Shown here in pieces: positions 1 to 8,790 of a DNA stretch of 36,047 nt; the first letter of the stretch is position 1; each line of letters begins with the position of its first letter. Made by a program: the position numbers and the translations under genes. The notes beneath the pieces were generated by a model that had not been told where the DNA came from, made no database searches, and worked only from the letters and a program-made list of their open reading frames with translations. The DNA lies in contig JAFUXT010000024.1 of assembly GCA_017470815.1 (NCBI GenBank), forward strand, positions 1-36,047, written 5' to 3'. The stretch comes from a bacterium. Its GTDB lineage: Bacteria > Cyanobacteriota > Vampirovibrionia > Gastranaerophilales > Gastranaerophilaceae.

Positions 1-1
1 A

Positions 2-550
2 TGGAACATGGACTCATGGAATAATAATCAAGGTCGTGAAATCGCACGAGAAATCCAAAAAGAATATGGAGATAATTTCATGAAATTATCTCAACAACAG
101 CGGGATGATATTATTGCTGTAAAAGTTATAGACAAAATGCGTAACGGGCAACTTATAACTAATCCAAATGATAAAAGAAAATATACAGGAGTTACTGAAA
201 ATATTGTTAATGGTGCTAAAAGAATGCAGGAAACTAACTTACCATTCACTCCCACAAGAGGAGTCGGCGGGGTGGACAATAATGGTAAACCGCTTGGTTT
301 TGCGGCTGACATTGATATTGCTCAACTTGCAAACATATTAGGAATTCAATTACCTGAAGTTCAATCTAAACAGGATTCAGGATTATTTGGTTACACAAAT
401 CCTTTAACAGGCAGCAACCATATATACACAAGAGAAGAAGTTAGTTCGATGTCATCAGATGAATTTGCCAAACACGAAAAAGAGATTGATGCACAAACTC
501 GTGCATTTGCTAAACTGCGCCTCGCATTAAACGGCAACGCCTCCAATTAG
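2..550 (+). CDS. DUF6973-like protein, 5' partial, C-terminus altered by a repeat
   Basis: The reading frame is open from the first bases of the window, so the gene probably begins upstream. An internal ATG at 8 has no ribosome site that can be seen. The visible start, DSWNNNQGREIA, matches the Asp-x-x-Asn-Asn-x-x-Gly-Arg signature found near the C-terminal end of DUF6973-type domains, which occur in phage-associated and polymorphic-toxin-like proteins. Next comes a helical stretch, then a region with YTREEVSSMSSDEFAKHEKE, resembling tails of phage-associated proteins. The last 12 codons (from about 516) lie inside a dispersed repeat that also supplies the stop codon, so the present C-terminus is probably not the ancestral one. 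A plausible original tail lies just downstream at 622-699. Function is not established; family assignment is by motif only. Confidence 0.5.
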   Translation, partial: WNMDSWNNNQGREIAREIQKEYGDNFMKLSQQQRDDIIAVKVIDKMRNGQLITNPNDKRKYTGVTENIVNGAKRMQETNLPFTPTRGVGGVDNNGKPLGFAADIDIAQLANILGIQLPEVQSKQDSGLFGYTNPLTGSNHIYTREEVSSMSSDEFAKHEKEIDAQTRAFAKLRLALNGNASN

Positions 551-613
551 TAAAAATATTCATTTTTACATAATTGTCGGTCTGGTACTTCGTACCTGCC
601 TCTGCTCGGCTTG
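516..613 (+). repeat. Dispersed repeat, copy 1
   Basis: This stretch aligns base by base with 33419-33517. Shared blocks include CTGCGCCTCGCA, TAAACGG, CAATTAG, AAAATATTCATT, CATAATTG and CCTCTGCTCGGCTTG, in the same order and spacing. It overlaps the 3' end of the first gene and separates it from a coding-like remnant at 622-699. It contains the small palindrome GGTACGAAGTACC in reverse-complement sense (about 583-595). No transposase is attached. A non-autonomous mobile repeat or a duplicated gene end are both possible. Confidence 0.6.
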
Positions 614-699
614 GTGGCGGAGTTGTTTATGTAAATTCTTATACCCGTTCTGACGGAACAGAAGTTAAAGGTTACTACCGTTCAAAACCGAAATTTTAA
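574..699 (+). pseudogene. Detached C-terminal tail remnant
   Basis: In a frame different from the upstream gene, 622-699 encodes VVYVNSYTRSDGTEVKGYYR followed by SKPKF and a stop. This Tyr-Thr-Arg-x-Asp-Gly-Thr-x-Val pattern ending in Tyr-Arg-Ser is a recurring C-terminal tail of bacterial and phage-associated proteins. There is no start codon or SD before it; the frame opens only after a stop at 571-573. The simplest reading is that it is the original end of the 2-550 gene, cut off by the repeat at 516-613. The motif itself is clear; its former ownership is inference. Confidence 0.5.
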
Positions 700-731
700 A
701 TTCATATCCATTAAATTAATGATGTGAAATT

Positions 732-760
732 GTTGATTTTAGCCTAAAATAGTGTAAAAT
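732..760 (+). promoter_or_regulatory. Sigma-70-type promoter for the helicase-nuclease
   Basis: TTGATT at 732-737 and TAAAAT at 755-760 are separated by 17 bp, close to consensus. A leader of about 30 nt then leads to the AGGGGAA ribosome site and the ATG at 796. The gene therefore appears to be transcribed on its own. Confidence 0.55.
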
Positions 761-795
761 GAAAAAACTATTAACATTATAAACAGGGGAATTTC

Positions 796-3700
796 ATGTT
801 ACAGGAAGCAACAAAAGCACTAAATTCAGCATTTAATAACAGTTTTATCAAGAAAATCAGCCAATATCTGCATGACTGTGTGCGTGAGGAGGTTAAAAGT
901 TCAACTTTTCGAAATCTAAAAGGTGATAAAGATAATAAATGGATTTTCTTAAAAGAAAAAGAAACTTTACTTACAGACGGTCTTGAATATTTAAAACTTG
1001 ACGGTGCAAACCCAAATTTGACCGAACTTATGATTCAAAGTGAAAACAATTCAAGAGATAAATATTTAATTTACGGTTATATGTTTTTAGTCGGCAGAAA
1101 CGGAAAATCTAAACGCCGTAATGAATTTTTAACCCCGCTTTTATATGTTCCATGCAAGTTGGAGCGAAACGGTGTAAATATAAACTGTATTCGTCAGGAA
1201 GATATTTTGTCATTAAATACCGGAGCGTTGGCATCTTTAATGAAAAAAAGTGACGATGACGATGAAGTGGATTCTTTTTTGGAAGGTATTTTGGATGTTG
1301 TTCCTGATTTACCTATTACAAAAGAAAAAATGGATATTTTCTTAACTACACTAAAATCACTTATTCCTGATGTCGAGATTGCTCTTGATAATAGTGAAGA
1401 TGCAGATGAAGATAATGTTTCAAGGGATGAAACGCCAGATTATTCAAATGTTGAAATAAACGGTGATAATTTAGACGAAATCATTGAAGATGATATTCAG
1501 CAGCAAAAACAAAAATATGAGGGTGACCTGAAAAAACTTTGTGTAACCTATCAAAGTGCAATTATTTTGACAAAACGCCCGACAGTTACGGCAGGAGTTT
1601 TGCATGAACTTTTGCAAATTGCTGAAAAACCAAGCGGAGTTTATCGTGAAACCACTTTGTCGGTCATTAATGATGAATATAATCAGGCGGTTGAAAGAAA
1701 CACGGTAAAAGACGACAATACTCCTTTTTATCCGATTACTCCTTTATCTTTGAGTGATTCGCAGGAAAGAGTAATTAAAAATATTGAAAACAGCAAATTT
1801 ATTGCGGTACAAGGACCTCCGGGAACAGGAAAATCTCAGACTATTGTAAACCTTGCCGCACACCTGATAGCAAACGGTAAAACAGTCTTAATTGCTTCCC
1901 GTATGGACAAAGCCGTTGATGTTGTTGCTGACCGCTTAAACAGTCTTGGGGCACCGTATCTTGCTTTGAGAGCGGGAAGATTAAATTACCAAAGACAATT
2001 AAGTAATCAACTTAAAGATTTGACCAATAATAAAATTAATCTTGATGATGATGTTGAAGACTATATTTTTGCAGATGTAGATGATATGAAAAAACATCTC
2101 GATATTATTCGTGAAACCGAACAAAAATGCGAAAATATAATAAAACTTGAGAAAACATGGCACGATTTGAGGGATAAAATCAAAGAAAACTCTGTGACTA
2201 TAGGTGAATTGCAATATATAAAAAGACCGCTTAAGAAATCCGAAATCGACAATATCAACGATGTAATAAAAACTTTGACCGAAAATATGGAAAAAGCAGG
2301 ATTTTTTGCAGGTTTAAAGAATATGTCAAGTTTAAGACAACTCAAAAAAATTCTTGATTTAAAAGATTTTGAAGTTGAGAGTGAGAATTTAGACCGCCTG
2401 AAAGTCGAACTTGATTTTATTACTCAAAAGTGGCAGTTAAGAAAAATCGAAGCGGATATTCAAAAAATCGGTAATCTTCATGTTATGATGGAGCAAATTC
2501 GTCAACTCAAAAGAAAACAAAAATCTTTGGCAATAAATATCCTCAAAAGTTCTCGTCGTGAAGCGTTGAAATCACTTTTAAGAGATGCAAAAAAAGTTCG
2601 CAGAATAAAAATTCATGCAAAATCTCTTGTAAGTAACAGAAGAAAAAATTCTGAAAATATACTTGAAACAGAAGATTTCAAGCCGTTATTAGAGGCGTTT
2701 CCGTGCTGGTGTGTTACTACTTATGCGGTATCTGACAGTTTGCCTTTAAAACCCGGAATGTTTGATGTTGCAATTATTGATGAGGCTTCGCAGTGCGATA
2801 TTGCAAGTTGTTTTCCGATTATGTACCGTGCAAAAAAATCGGTTATTGTAGGTGATGATAAACAATTACCGCACCTGTCTTTCCTTGAAAAAGCCAAAGA
2901 ACAGTCGTTTTTAAGCCAATACGGTATCCCTGATAAGTATCAGTTGATGTGGAGATTCAGAACAAACTCTATGTTTGATTTGGCGGATTATTATTCAATG
3001 AATTCTGTTATGCTTGATGAGCATTTCAGAAGCCTTCCGCCTATAATCAATTTTTCTAACCGTGAATTTTATTCTGACAGAATAAGAGTTATGCGCAAGG
3101 ACAAACTTGATGAAAAAGTTTTGGATTTGGTCAAAGTTCAAGACGGAAAAGTTGATTCTGATGCAACAAGAAACCTGCCTGAAGTCGAAGAACTTGTCAA
3201 AGTTTTGCATGAAATTATTGTGGATGACGAAAAAAATAACCCTGATAATCCGACAACAATCGGAATAATTTCACCTTTCAGAGCGCAAGTTGAACAACTG
3301 AAAATTTCTGTTCCGAAAGTTTTATCTGATTATATGATTAAAAAACACCAAATTGAAATTGGTACAGCACATACCTTCCAAGGTGATGAAAGAGATATAA
3401 TGCTTATTTCATGGGGCTTTGCAAACAATTCTCATCCGCAAAGTATTACATTTATCCAGAAACCGAATTTGTTTAATGTTGCGATTACAAGGGCAAAGAA
3501 TAAATGTATAAACTTTGTTTCACACGATATTGAAACAATGTCAGAAGGGCATTTCAGAAATTATATTTCATATATCAAAGAGTATTTGGAACGCAAACGC
3601 GCGCTTGCAAATGACGAAATAGATGCAAATATTTATAAAAACTCGTTTGAAAAAGAAGTTGCCGATGAAATTCGTAAACTTGACCATCATGTACTTGCAG

Positions 3701-3915
3701 GGGTTGATATTGCAGGTTTGAGTGCGGATTTGGTTGTGGATGACAAGTTTATACTTGAAATTGACGGTGTTGAAGACAAGCAAAAATCCAATATTTCAAA
3801 TATGAAAAAGCAATCTATACTTGAACGAAGCGGGTACAAAGTTAAACGCATCACCTTTAGGGAATGGCAATATTCGCCAAAGGCTTGCCTTGACAGAGTC
3901 TTGACACTTGATTAA
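796..3915 (+). CDS. SF1 helicase (COG1112-like) with C-terminal PD-(D/E)XK-type nuclease domain
   Basis: This is a 1039-residue cytosolic ATPase of the AAA_11/AAA_12 (UPF1/Dna2-like) superfamily 1 group. Walker A GPPGTGKS is at residues 340-347, Walker B DEASQ at 662-666, GDDKQLPH at 686-693, FQGDERD near 861-867, and the SF1 motif VI region ITRAKN at 897-902. A long Lys/Glu-rich, coiled-coil-like insert (about 420-630) sits between motifs I and II. From residue 951 a small C-terminal domain resembles DUF559/MTES_1575 restriction-like nucleases, with D978, E988 and D990 in an ADLVV...ILEID core. The N-terminal 330 residues have an acidic stretch (200-235) and no assignable family. Related helicase-nuclease fusions occur in phage-defence loci, for example the COG1112 proteins of Mokosh-type systems, but this gene stands alone. 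SD is AGGGGAA. A DNA or RNA repair role is an alternative. Confidence 0.85.
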   Translation: MLQEATKALNSAFNNSFIKKISQYLHDCVREEVKSSTFRNLKGDKDNKWIFLKEKETLLTDGLEYLKLDGANPNLTELMIQSENNSRDKYLIYGYMFLVGRNGKSKRRNEFLTPLLYVPCKLERNGVNINCIRQEDILSLNTGALASLMKKSDDDDEVDSFLEGILDVVPDLPITKEKMDIFLTTLKSLIPDVEIALDNSEDADEDNVSRDETPDYSNVEINGDNLDEIIEDDIQQQKQKYEGDLKKLCVTYQSAIILTKRPTVTAGVLHELLQIAEKPSGVYRETTLSVINDEYNQAVERNTVKDDNTPFYPITPLSLSDSQERVIKNIENSKFIAVQGPPGTGKSQTIVNLAAHLIANGKTVLIASRMDKAVDVVADRLNSLGAPYLALRAGRLNYQRQLSNQLKDLTNNKINLDDDVEDYIFADVDDMKKHLDIIRETEQKCENIIKLEKTWHDLRDKIKENSVTIGELQYIKRPLKKSEIDNINDVIKTLTENMEKAGFFAGLKNMSSLRQLKKILDLKDFEVESENLDRLKVELDFITQKWQLRKIEADIQKIGNLHVMMEQIRQLKRKQKSLAINILKSSRREALKSLLRDAKKVRRIKIHAKSLVSNRRKNSENILETEDFKPLLEAFPCWCVTTYAVSDSLPLKPGMFDVAIIDEASQCDIASCFPIMYRAKKSVIVGDDKQLPHLSFLEKAKEQSFLSQYGIPDKYQLMWRFRTNSMFDLADYYSMNSVMLDEHFRSLPPIINFSNREFYSDRIRVMRKDKLDEKVLDLVKVQDGKVDSDATRNLPEVEELVKVLHEIIVDDEKNNPDNPTTIGIISPFRAQVEQLKISVPKVLSDYMIKKHQIEIGTAHTFQGDERDIMLISWGFANNSHPQSITFIQKPNLFNVAITRAKNKCINFVSHDIETMSEGHFRNYISYIKEYLERKRALANDEIDANIYKNSFEKEVADEIRKLDHHVLAGVDIAGLSADLVVDDKFILEIDGVEDKQKSNISNMKKQSILERSGYKVKRITFREWQYSPKACLDRVLTLD

Positions 3916-3917
3916 TA

Positions 3918-4160
3918 TTAAGCCGTTTTTCTTTGTTTTTGCGGCACACCGACAGTTGCAATAAGTGTTTCAATTACGCGGGGCATCTGACAGATAAACG
4001 AATAATGTCCCTGTGAAAGCGAACATTTTTTGCAGTCACAATTAATTTCATAACATTCAAGCGCCTGCTGAGTCCAATTTTGAGTAATAGAATCAGAAAT
4101 TTCTTCATTTGCAGGCGAATAAAATTCATCCTCCAAGTCTAAATCAAGCCATTGTTCCAT
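3918..4160 (-). CDS. Small Cys-rich conserved hypothetical protein
   Basis: An 80-residue acidic protein with no signal peptide or membrane segment. A CDCKKC cluster (about residues 42-47) and a further Cys near residue 57 could bind a metal ion, which is inference. A good ribosome site (AAGGGG) precedes the ATG by 7 nt. It faces the helicase gene convergently, the two stop codons being only a few bases apart, and no hairpin terminator was seen between them. It points away from dnaN. I do not recognise the family. A Cys-rich segment followed by a short amphipathic helix (PRVIETLIATVG) is all that can be described. Confidence 0.65.
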   Translation of the reverse strand: MEQWLDLDLEDEFYSPANEEISDSITQNWTQQALECYEINCDCKKCSLSQGHYSFICQMPRVIETLIATVGVPQKQRKTA

Positions 4161-4390
4161 AAGATGCCCCTTGTAATTCCTGCCCCAATATAATTATTTA
4201 CGATATGAATTAGGTTTTTATCCTATATTTGTATGAGATTTTATTACAATATTATTATGAACAAAAAAAGTTTACATAATAATCCCATTAAAACAAACAT
4301 CTTAAATAAACAATATCATGTGAAAGTGTTTATTTTTTGTTTTGTTTGTCGTAAAATTTGCATATAAAATATTTTTAAGGAGTAGGGTAT

Positions 4391-5512
4391 ATGAAATTTA
4401 TTATAGGAAAAGAAGATTTACTAAACGGCATAAGAATTGTAGAGCGTGCAACATCTCAAAAGGCAGTTCAGCCTGTTTTATACAATATTTTGATTGAAAC
4501 ACTTGAAAATAACAAAATTCGTTTGAGTGCAACTGATTTGGTTTTAACAGTCATAACAACCGTTGATGCACAGGTTCAGGAACAGGGCAAAATTACGCTT
4601 CCTGCCAAAAAACTTAATGAAATCGTTTCAAAACTCGGCAATGACCTTGTTACATTTGAAGCCGAAAGCGAAAATACAAATGTATCCATTACTTGCCAAA
4701 AATCGAAATTTGATATAATAGGAATCAGCGCAAATGAATTTCCTGCAGATATATTTAATTATGAAATTGATGAATCAAAATGTTTTGATGTTGAATTAAA
4801 ACCGTTTTTAAAAGGTATCCATCAGGCAGGTTTTGCGGCTGCAAGTTACGAAGTATCAAACCTTTTGTCAGGTATAGTTTGCGATTTCAATAACGGTATA
4901 TTAGAAATTGCTTCAACTGACGGTAACAGACTTGCAAGAGTGAGAGAAAAAATTACAAGTGATATTTCAGAACAAACTCAACTGATTATTCCGTCAAGAA
5001 CTTTGAATGAACTTTTGAAAATGAGTTCGTTTATTGAAGAAGATTCAATAAAAATCTGCAAAGATAAATCAACTATTATCTTTAAATCAGAAAAAATTAC
5101 AACTATTTCAAGACTATTGGAAGGACAATTCCCGAGATATAACCAACTTATCCCGTCAGAAAGTCCAAAACAGGCAGTAGTCAATGTTTCACAACTTATT
5201 TCTGCATTAGAAAGAGTTTCTGTAATGGTTAATGACAAAACAAGTATCGTTAAGATGCTTTTTGCGGATAATGAATTAACCTTGAGTGCGGATACTCCTG
5301 ATGCAGGGAAATCAGAAGATAAAATTGATATTGAATATGATGCGGAAGAACTTTTAATCGCATTCAATTACAGATTTGTACTTGATGCTTTGAGAATAAT
5401 CGAAAGTGATAATGTCATTATCGGATTAAATGCTCCGTTATCGGCAACCGTATTAAAACCGCAGAGCGAAGATGATTTTATCTGCTTAATTATGCCTGTT
5501 CAAATCAGATAA
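4391..5512 (+). CDS. dnaN: DNA polymerase III beta subunit (sliding clamp)
   Basis: A 373-residue protein, near the usual length (366 in E. coli), with the three-domain clamp architecture. The start MKFIIGKEDLLNGIRIVERA is typical. The middle holds the family pattern ISSDGNRLA-like (here ASTDGNRLARV, near 178) and GQFPRY (near 248). The C-terminus ends in LIMPVQIR, the classic clamp ending (consensus I-M-P-[MV]-R). It forms the ring dimer that tethers DNA polymerase III. A strong SD (AAGGAG) lies 8 nt before the ATG. Unusually, neither dnaA nor recF is adjacent: a MarR regulator follows 21 bp downstream and may be co-transcribed. Confidence 0.97.
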   Translation: MKFIIGKEDLLNGIRIVERATSQKAVQPVLYNILIETLENNKIRLSATDLVLTVITTVDAQVQEQGKITLPAKKLNEIVSKLGNDLVTFEAESENTNVSITCQKSKFDIIGISANEFPADIFNYEIDESKCFDVELKPFLKGIHQAGFAAASYEVSNLLSGIVCDFNNGILEIASTDGNRLARVREKITSDISEQTQLIIPSRTLNELLKMSSFIEEDSIKICKDKSTIIFKSEKITTISRLLEGQFPRYNQLIPSESPKQAVVNVSQLISALERVSVMVNDKTSIVKMLFADNELTLSADTPDAGKSEDKIDIEYDAEELLIAFNYRFVLDALRIIESDNVIIGLNAPLSATVLKPQSEDDFICLIMPVQIR

Positions 5513-5533
5513 TAAGAATTTAAACAATCAGTT

Positions 5534-5995
5534 ATGAAAGAAATTAAACGAAATCATTATGTAGATACGGTAATCTATTCTGTTGATATGATTATCAAAA
5601 ATCTAAAAGCGGAACTCAAGCACAGAATTGACAAACTCGATTTGGGTATAACCGGAGAGCAGTTTGTTGTGCTTGATACTGTATCTTATTATGAAAATAT
5701 TTACCCCCAAAAACTTTCTGATATTTTGATGAAAGATAAATCAAACACAACAAGAATGATTCAGATACTTGCTGAAAAGGGTTTACTGATTAAAGAGGCA
5801 GGCAAATCAAACAACAGACTTGTTTATATTTTAAAAATTACCGATAAGGGTAAAAAACTTGTGGATGATAATATGCCTAAAATCAAAAAGTATATAACGG
5901 AAATTTTTGCAAATATTTCTGATGAAGAAATTGAACTTTTGCATAAAATGAGTAAAAAATTTGAAACCGCACTAACAGATAATATAAAAATTTAG
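5534..5995 (+). CDS. MarR family transcriptional regulator
   Basis: 153 residues with the standard MarR layout: an N-terminal dimerisation helix, a winged helix-turn-helix at about 40-115 (PQKLSDILMKDKSNTTRMIQ as recognition region, then the wing around EAGKSNNRLVYILKITDKG), and a C-terminal dimerisation helix. The helix before the wing carries LAEKGLI-type spacing typical of the family. It follows dnaN by 21 bp with no clear SD, so translation may be coupled or weak. The ligand and target are unknown; the partner-switching genes just downstream have their own candidate promoter and need not be its targets. Confidence 0.9.
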   Translation: MKEIKRNHYVDTVIYSVDMIIKNLKAELKHRIDKLDLGITGEQFVVLDTVSYYENIYPQKLSDILMKDKSNTTRMIQILAEKGLLIKEAGKSNNRLVYILKITDKGKKLVDDNMPKIKKYITEIFANISDEEIELLHKMSKKFETALTDNIKI

Positions 5996-6006
5996 GTTAA
6001 TTTTAT

Positions 6007-6035
6007 TTGACAAGATTTTGAAAATATGAGATATT
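6007..6035 (+). promoter_or_regulatory. Candidate promoter for the STAS/phosphatase operon
   Basis: A perfect TTGACA at 6007-6012 is followed after 17 bp by GATATT (6030-6035). An alternative -10, TAGAAT, lies at 6044-6049. The SD of the first gene (AGAGGA) is about 30 nt further on. The -35 is strong and the -10 imperfect. Confidence 0.45.
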
Positions 6036-6080
6036 AAGAATGTTAGAATATAAGTATATCCTTATAAGAGGACTTTTAAT

Positions 6081-6395
6081 ATGGAAATTGAAATAAAAAA
6101 TATTGGAATAGACGGATTGTATGCTAAAACTTCAGGCAGATTGGATTTGGATTCTGCGGTCGAGTACGGAGTAGCAATTAAAGATGCGCTGACAGATGCA
6201 TCTGAAGATATAAAAGAATTAATACTTGATTTTTCAGAAATTACTTTTATTTCAAGTTTCGGATTAAAGGTTGTTTTGGAATTGTATAAAGAAATGCAAG
6301 CAAAACAGGGCACTTTAAAATTAAAAGATATACCCGAACAACTCAAAAATTCTTTCAAAATGGTTGGATTTGATAAATTTTTAGATTTGGATTAA
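6081..6395 (+). CDS. STAS-domain anti-sigma factor antagonist (SpoIIAA/RsbV-like)
   Basis: A 104-residue single STAS domain. The core reads ELILDFSEITFISSFGLKVV, where S59 of ISSFGL aligns with the phosphorylated Ser of SpoIIAA/RsbV. In partner switching the dephosphorylated antagonist binds the anti-sigma kinase and frees its target; phosphorylation reverses this. SD is AGAGGA, 9 nt from the ATG. The stop codon overlaps the start of the next gene by one base (TAATG), implying translational coupling to the phosphatase/kinase that should act on it. Family assignment is firm; the regulated target is not in the window. Confidence 0.9.
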   Translation: MEIEIKNIGIDGLYAKTSGRLDLDSAVEYGVAIKDALTDASEDIKELILDFSEITFISSFGLKVVLELYKEMQAKQGTLKLKDIPEQLKNSFKMVGFDKFLDLD

Positions 6396-8728
6396 TGTTT
6401 AAGACTTTAAAATCAAAAATTATTTTTACTTCGTTTATAATGCTGACACTATTGATGTCTTTATTTGTAATTTTTGCTATCCAATCAAGAAAGAGTACCA
6501 AACAACTTATGGTGCAAAATTACGGGTATTCTATTGATGCATTATTTGTTGATGACATTAACGACAACATAATAACATTGGAAGATAACCTTAAAAGTTT
6601 GGCATTAATCGGCGGATTGCATTACAGAACCAGCCGTAGCGATGAACTTACAGATGAAGTTGTAATAAGAATTTTCCGTAACTACCCAAACACTTTGGGC
6701 GGCGGAATTTGGTTTAAACCTTATATTTTCGGGGATAATAAAAAATATAATTGTTTTTATGCATACCGAAATAAAGATAATAAAGTCGTACTTGACAAAA
6801 ATTTTGCAAGCGAAGAATATGATTATCCAAATCAACAATGGTACAAGGAAATAATTTCAAAAGTTACCCCAAAACGCAATATTGTCTGGACAAAGCCGTA
6901 TTATGAAAAAATCGGAAGTACAACCAAGATGGTTACCGCAGGTACAGGTATATATGCAAAAGGAAAACTTGTCGGTATTGCTACTGTGGATTGGGAAATC
7001 AGTTCTGTAATAAAAAATATCTCTAAAATGAAACCTTATACCATGACTTTTTCTATGTATAAAAAGGGCAAAAACATAAAAAACAGTTTTGTTTTATTAG
7101 GGCATGGAGATGATTATATTATTGCCACAAATGACCCGTATCTTGACGGTAATTCTCTTGTAGGTCACTCATTAAAAGAAGTTCCTTGGTATGCACCGGA
7201 TTTATACTGGAGAACGTATATTACATATCACGGTAAAAAATATATTCCGTTTTGGAGAAAATTACGTAACGGAATGGTTTTGGTAATATGCCTGCCAAAA
7301 TCAGAAATGTTTCCAAATGTAAATATTTTTTATTTTCCTTTCACAGCCATAATACTTTTATTAATATTTATGATATTTGCAAGAGTATATTTTGGAATGA
7401 ATAAATATATTATCAACCCGATAGATAAACTTATTCATATTGCACGTAAAATAAGCAATGGAGAAGATACAAATATCAAAATTGACAAACCTGCCGAATT
7501 TGCGCAACTTGCCTCAACTTTTGACACAATGACAAAAAATTTAAAAACTATTACAAAAGAAAAAGAACATATAAATTCCGAACTTAATATCGCAAAATCC
7601 ATTCAGGCATCAAGTTTGCCTGATGTATTCCCGCCATTTCCTGACAGAGATGAATTTGATATTTATGCGTTTATGGAACCTGCTAAAGAGGTTGGCGGTG
7701 ATTTTTACGATTTTTATTTTATAGACGAAAATCGCTTTATGTTTTTAATTGCTGACGTTTCAGGCAAAGGTGTACCTGCAGCATTATTTATGATGACAGT
7801 TAAAACACTTATTAACAACCTCTCCCAAGTCGGTTATGAACCACAGGAATTGATAAAAGTAATTAATAACAAGGTTTGCCAAAGTAACAAACAGGGATTT
7901 TTTGTTACGATGTTTGCCGGCATAGTTGATGTTGAAACAGGCGACATTACTTATATAAATTGCGGTCACAATGCACCGTTAATTAAATCAGGCACAGGTG
8001 AATACAAATATTTGGAATGTGATTCAAATATTGTACTCGGTGCATTTGAAGATTTTGATTTCAAAATTGTTCAGTCAAAACTTGAAGTTGGCGATACAAT
8101 TTGCTTATATACTGACGGGATGACGGAAGCAACAAACCAAAATAATGAAATGTACGGCGAAGAAAGGTTGCTTGAAAAAATCAATAAATTTGATAATGAT
8201 GATATTTATACAATGGCATCTGATATGAAAAATGATGTTATTAAATACAGCGAAAAAATTGAACGCAGTGATGATATTACCCTTGTGATTTTCAAATACA
8301 AAAATAAACATAATAATATGCGCAAAACTATTTATAAAGCACCTGCTTCACAGGAAAACTACAAGGATTTTTACAAATGGCTTCATAATATTTGTGACCA
8401 GTGGCAAATTAATGATGAACTGAAAAACAAACTTGATATGTGCGGAGAAGAAATATATGCAAATATAGCATTTTATGCTTACCCACAAACAGAAGGCGAT
8501 ATTCGTGTTGCAGTTTTAAAAGACGAAACACAAGTTACATTGAAATTTGCAGATGACGGTATTCCATACAATCCGTTAGAAAAACCTGACCCTGACATTA
8601 CACTTCCGCCGGAACAAAGACCGCTTGGGGGGTTAGGAATATTTATGGTTAAAGAAATGGCTGATGATATTCATTATGAATACACAAATAATAGTAATAT
8701 TTTAACTTTAAAATTTAATCTGCAATAA
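6395..8728 (+). CDS. Membrane sensor: Cache - HAMP - SpoIIE phosphatase - RsbW-type kinase fusion
   Basis: 777 residues. TM1 is at about 9-29; an extracytoplasmic Cache-type sensor (30-305) contains PNQQWYKEI and WTKPYYE motifs; TM2 is at about 309-331 and is followed by a HAMP-like linker (IINPIDKLIHIARKISNGED). The SpoIIE/PP2C phosphatase domain spans about 400-640, with metal ligands in GGDFYDF (D436) and ADVSGKG (D454). A GHKL ATPase domain of the RsbW/SpoIIAB type follows (about 650-777): EEIYAN (N690), DDGIPYNP (D721) and a glycine-rich lid near 745-750. Phosphatase and kinase, normally opposing proteins, are therefore on one chain, with their STAS substrate encoded immediately upstream. 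The likely role is to sense an external ligand and set the phosphorylation state of the antagonist. No sigma factor or other output gene is adjacent. Confidence 0.9.
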   Translation: MFKTLKSKIIFTSFIMLTLLMSLFVIFAIQSRKSTKQLMVQNYGYSIDALFVDDINDNIITLEDNLKSLALIGGLHYRTSRSDELTDEVVIRIFRNYPNTLGGGIWFKPYIFGDNKKYNCFYAYRNKDNKVVLDKNFASEEYDYPNQQWYKEIISKVTPKRNIVWTKPYYEKIGSTTKMVTAGTGIYAKGKLVGIATVDWEISSVIKNISKMKPYTMTFSMYKKGKNIKNSFVLLGHGDDYIIATNDPYLDGNSLVGHSLKEVPWYAPDLYWRTYITYHGKKYIPFWRKLRNGMVLVICLPKSEMFPNVNIFYFPFTAIILLLIFMIFARVYFGMNKYIINPIDKLIHIARKISNGEDTNIKIDKPAEFAQLASTFDTMTKNLKTITKEKEHINSELNIAKSIQASSLPDVFPPFPDRDEFDIYAFMEPAKEVGGDFYDFYFIDENRFMFLIADVSGKGVPAALFMMTVKTLINNLSQVGYEPQELIKVINNKVCQSNKQGFFVTMFAGIVDVETGDITYINCGHNAPLIKSGTGEYKYLECDSNIVLGAFEDFDFKIVQSKLEVGDTICLYTDGMTEATNQNNEMYGEERLLEKINKFDNDDIYTMASDMKNDVIKYSEKIERSDDITLVIFKYKNKHNNMRKTIYKAPASQENYKDFYKWLHNICDQWQINDELKNKLDMCGEEIYANIAFYAYPQTEGDIRVAVLKDETQVTLKFADDGIPYNPLEKPDPDITLPPEQRPLGGLGIFMVKEMADDIHYEYTNNSNILTLKFNLQ

Positions 8729-8790
8729 TCAATATTTTTATATTATAATAATCTTATTGAGAGAAATTTTGAATTAAGAGGGATATTATT

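Noticed and set aside
4257..4370. Short ORF between the Cys-rich gene and dnaN
   Set aside because: No SD, low-complexity composition, and it overlaps the likely dnaN promoter region.
4321..4390. Replication origin near dnaN
   Set aside because: There is no dnaA gene, no cluster of DnaA boxes was seen, and the gap is short; dnaN alone is not evidence of an origin.
4978..5367. Minus-strand ORF of 129 codons
   Set aside because: Antisense shadow of dnaN with no SD; dnaN is certain on the other strand.
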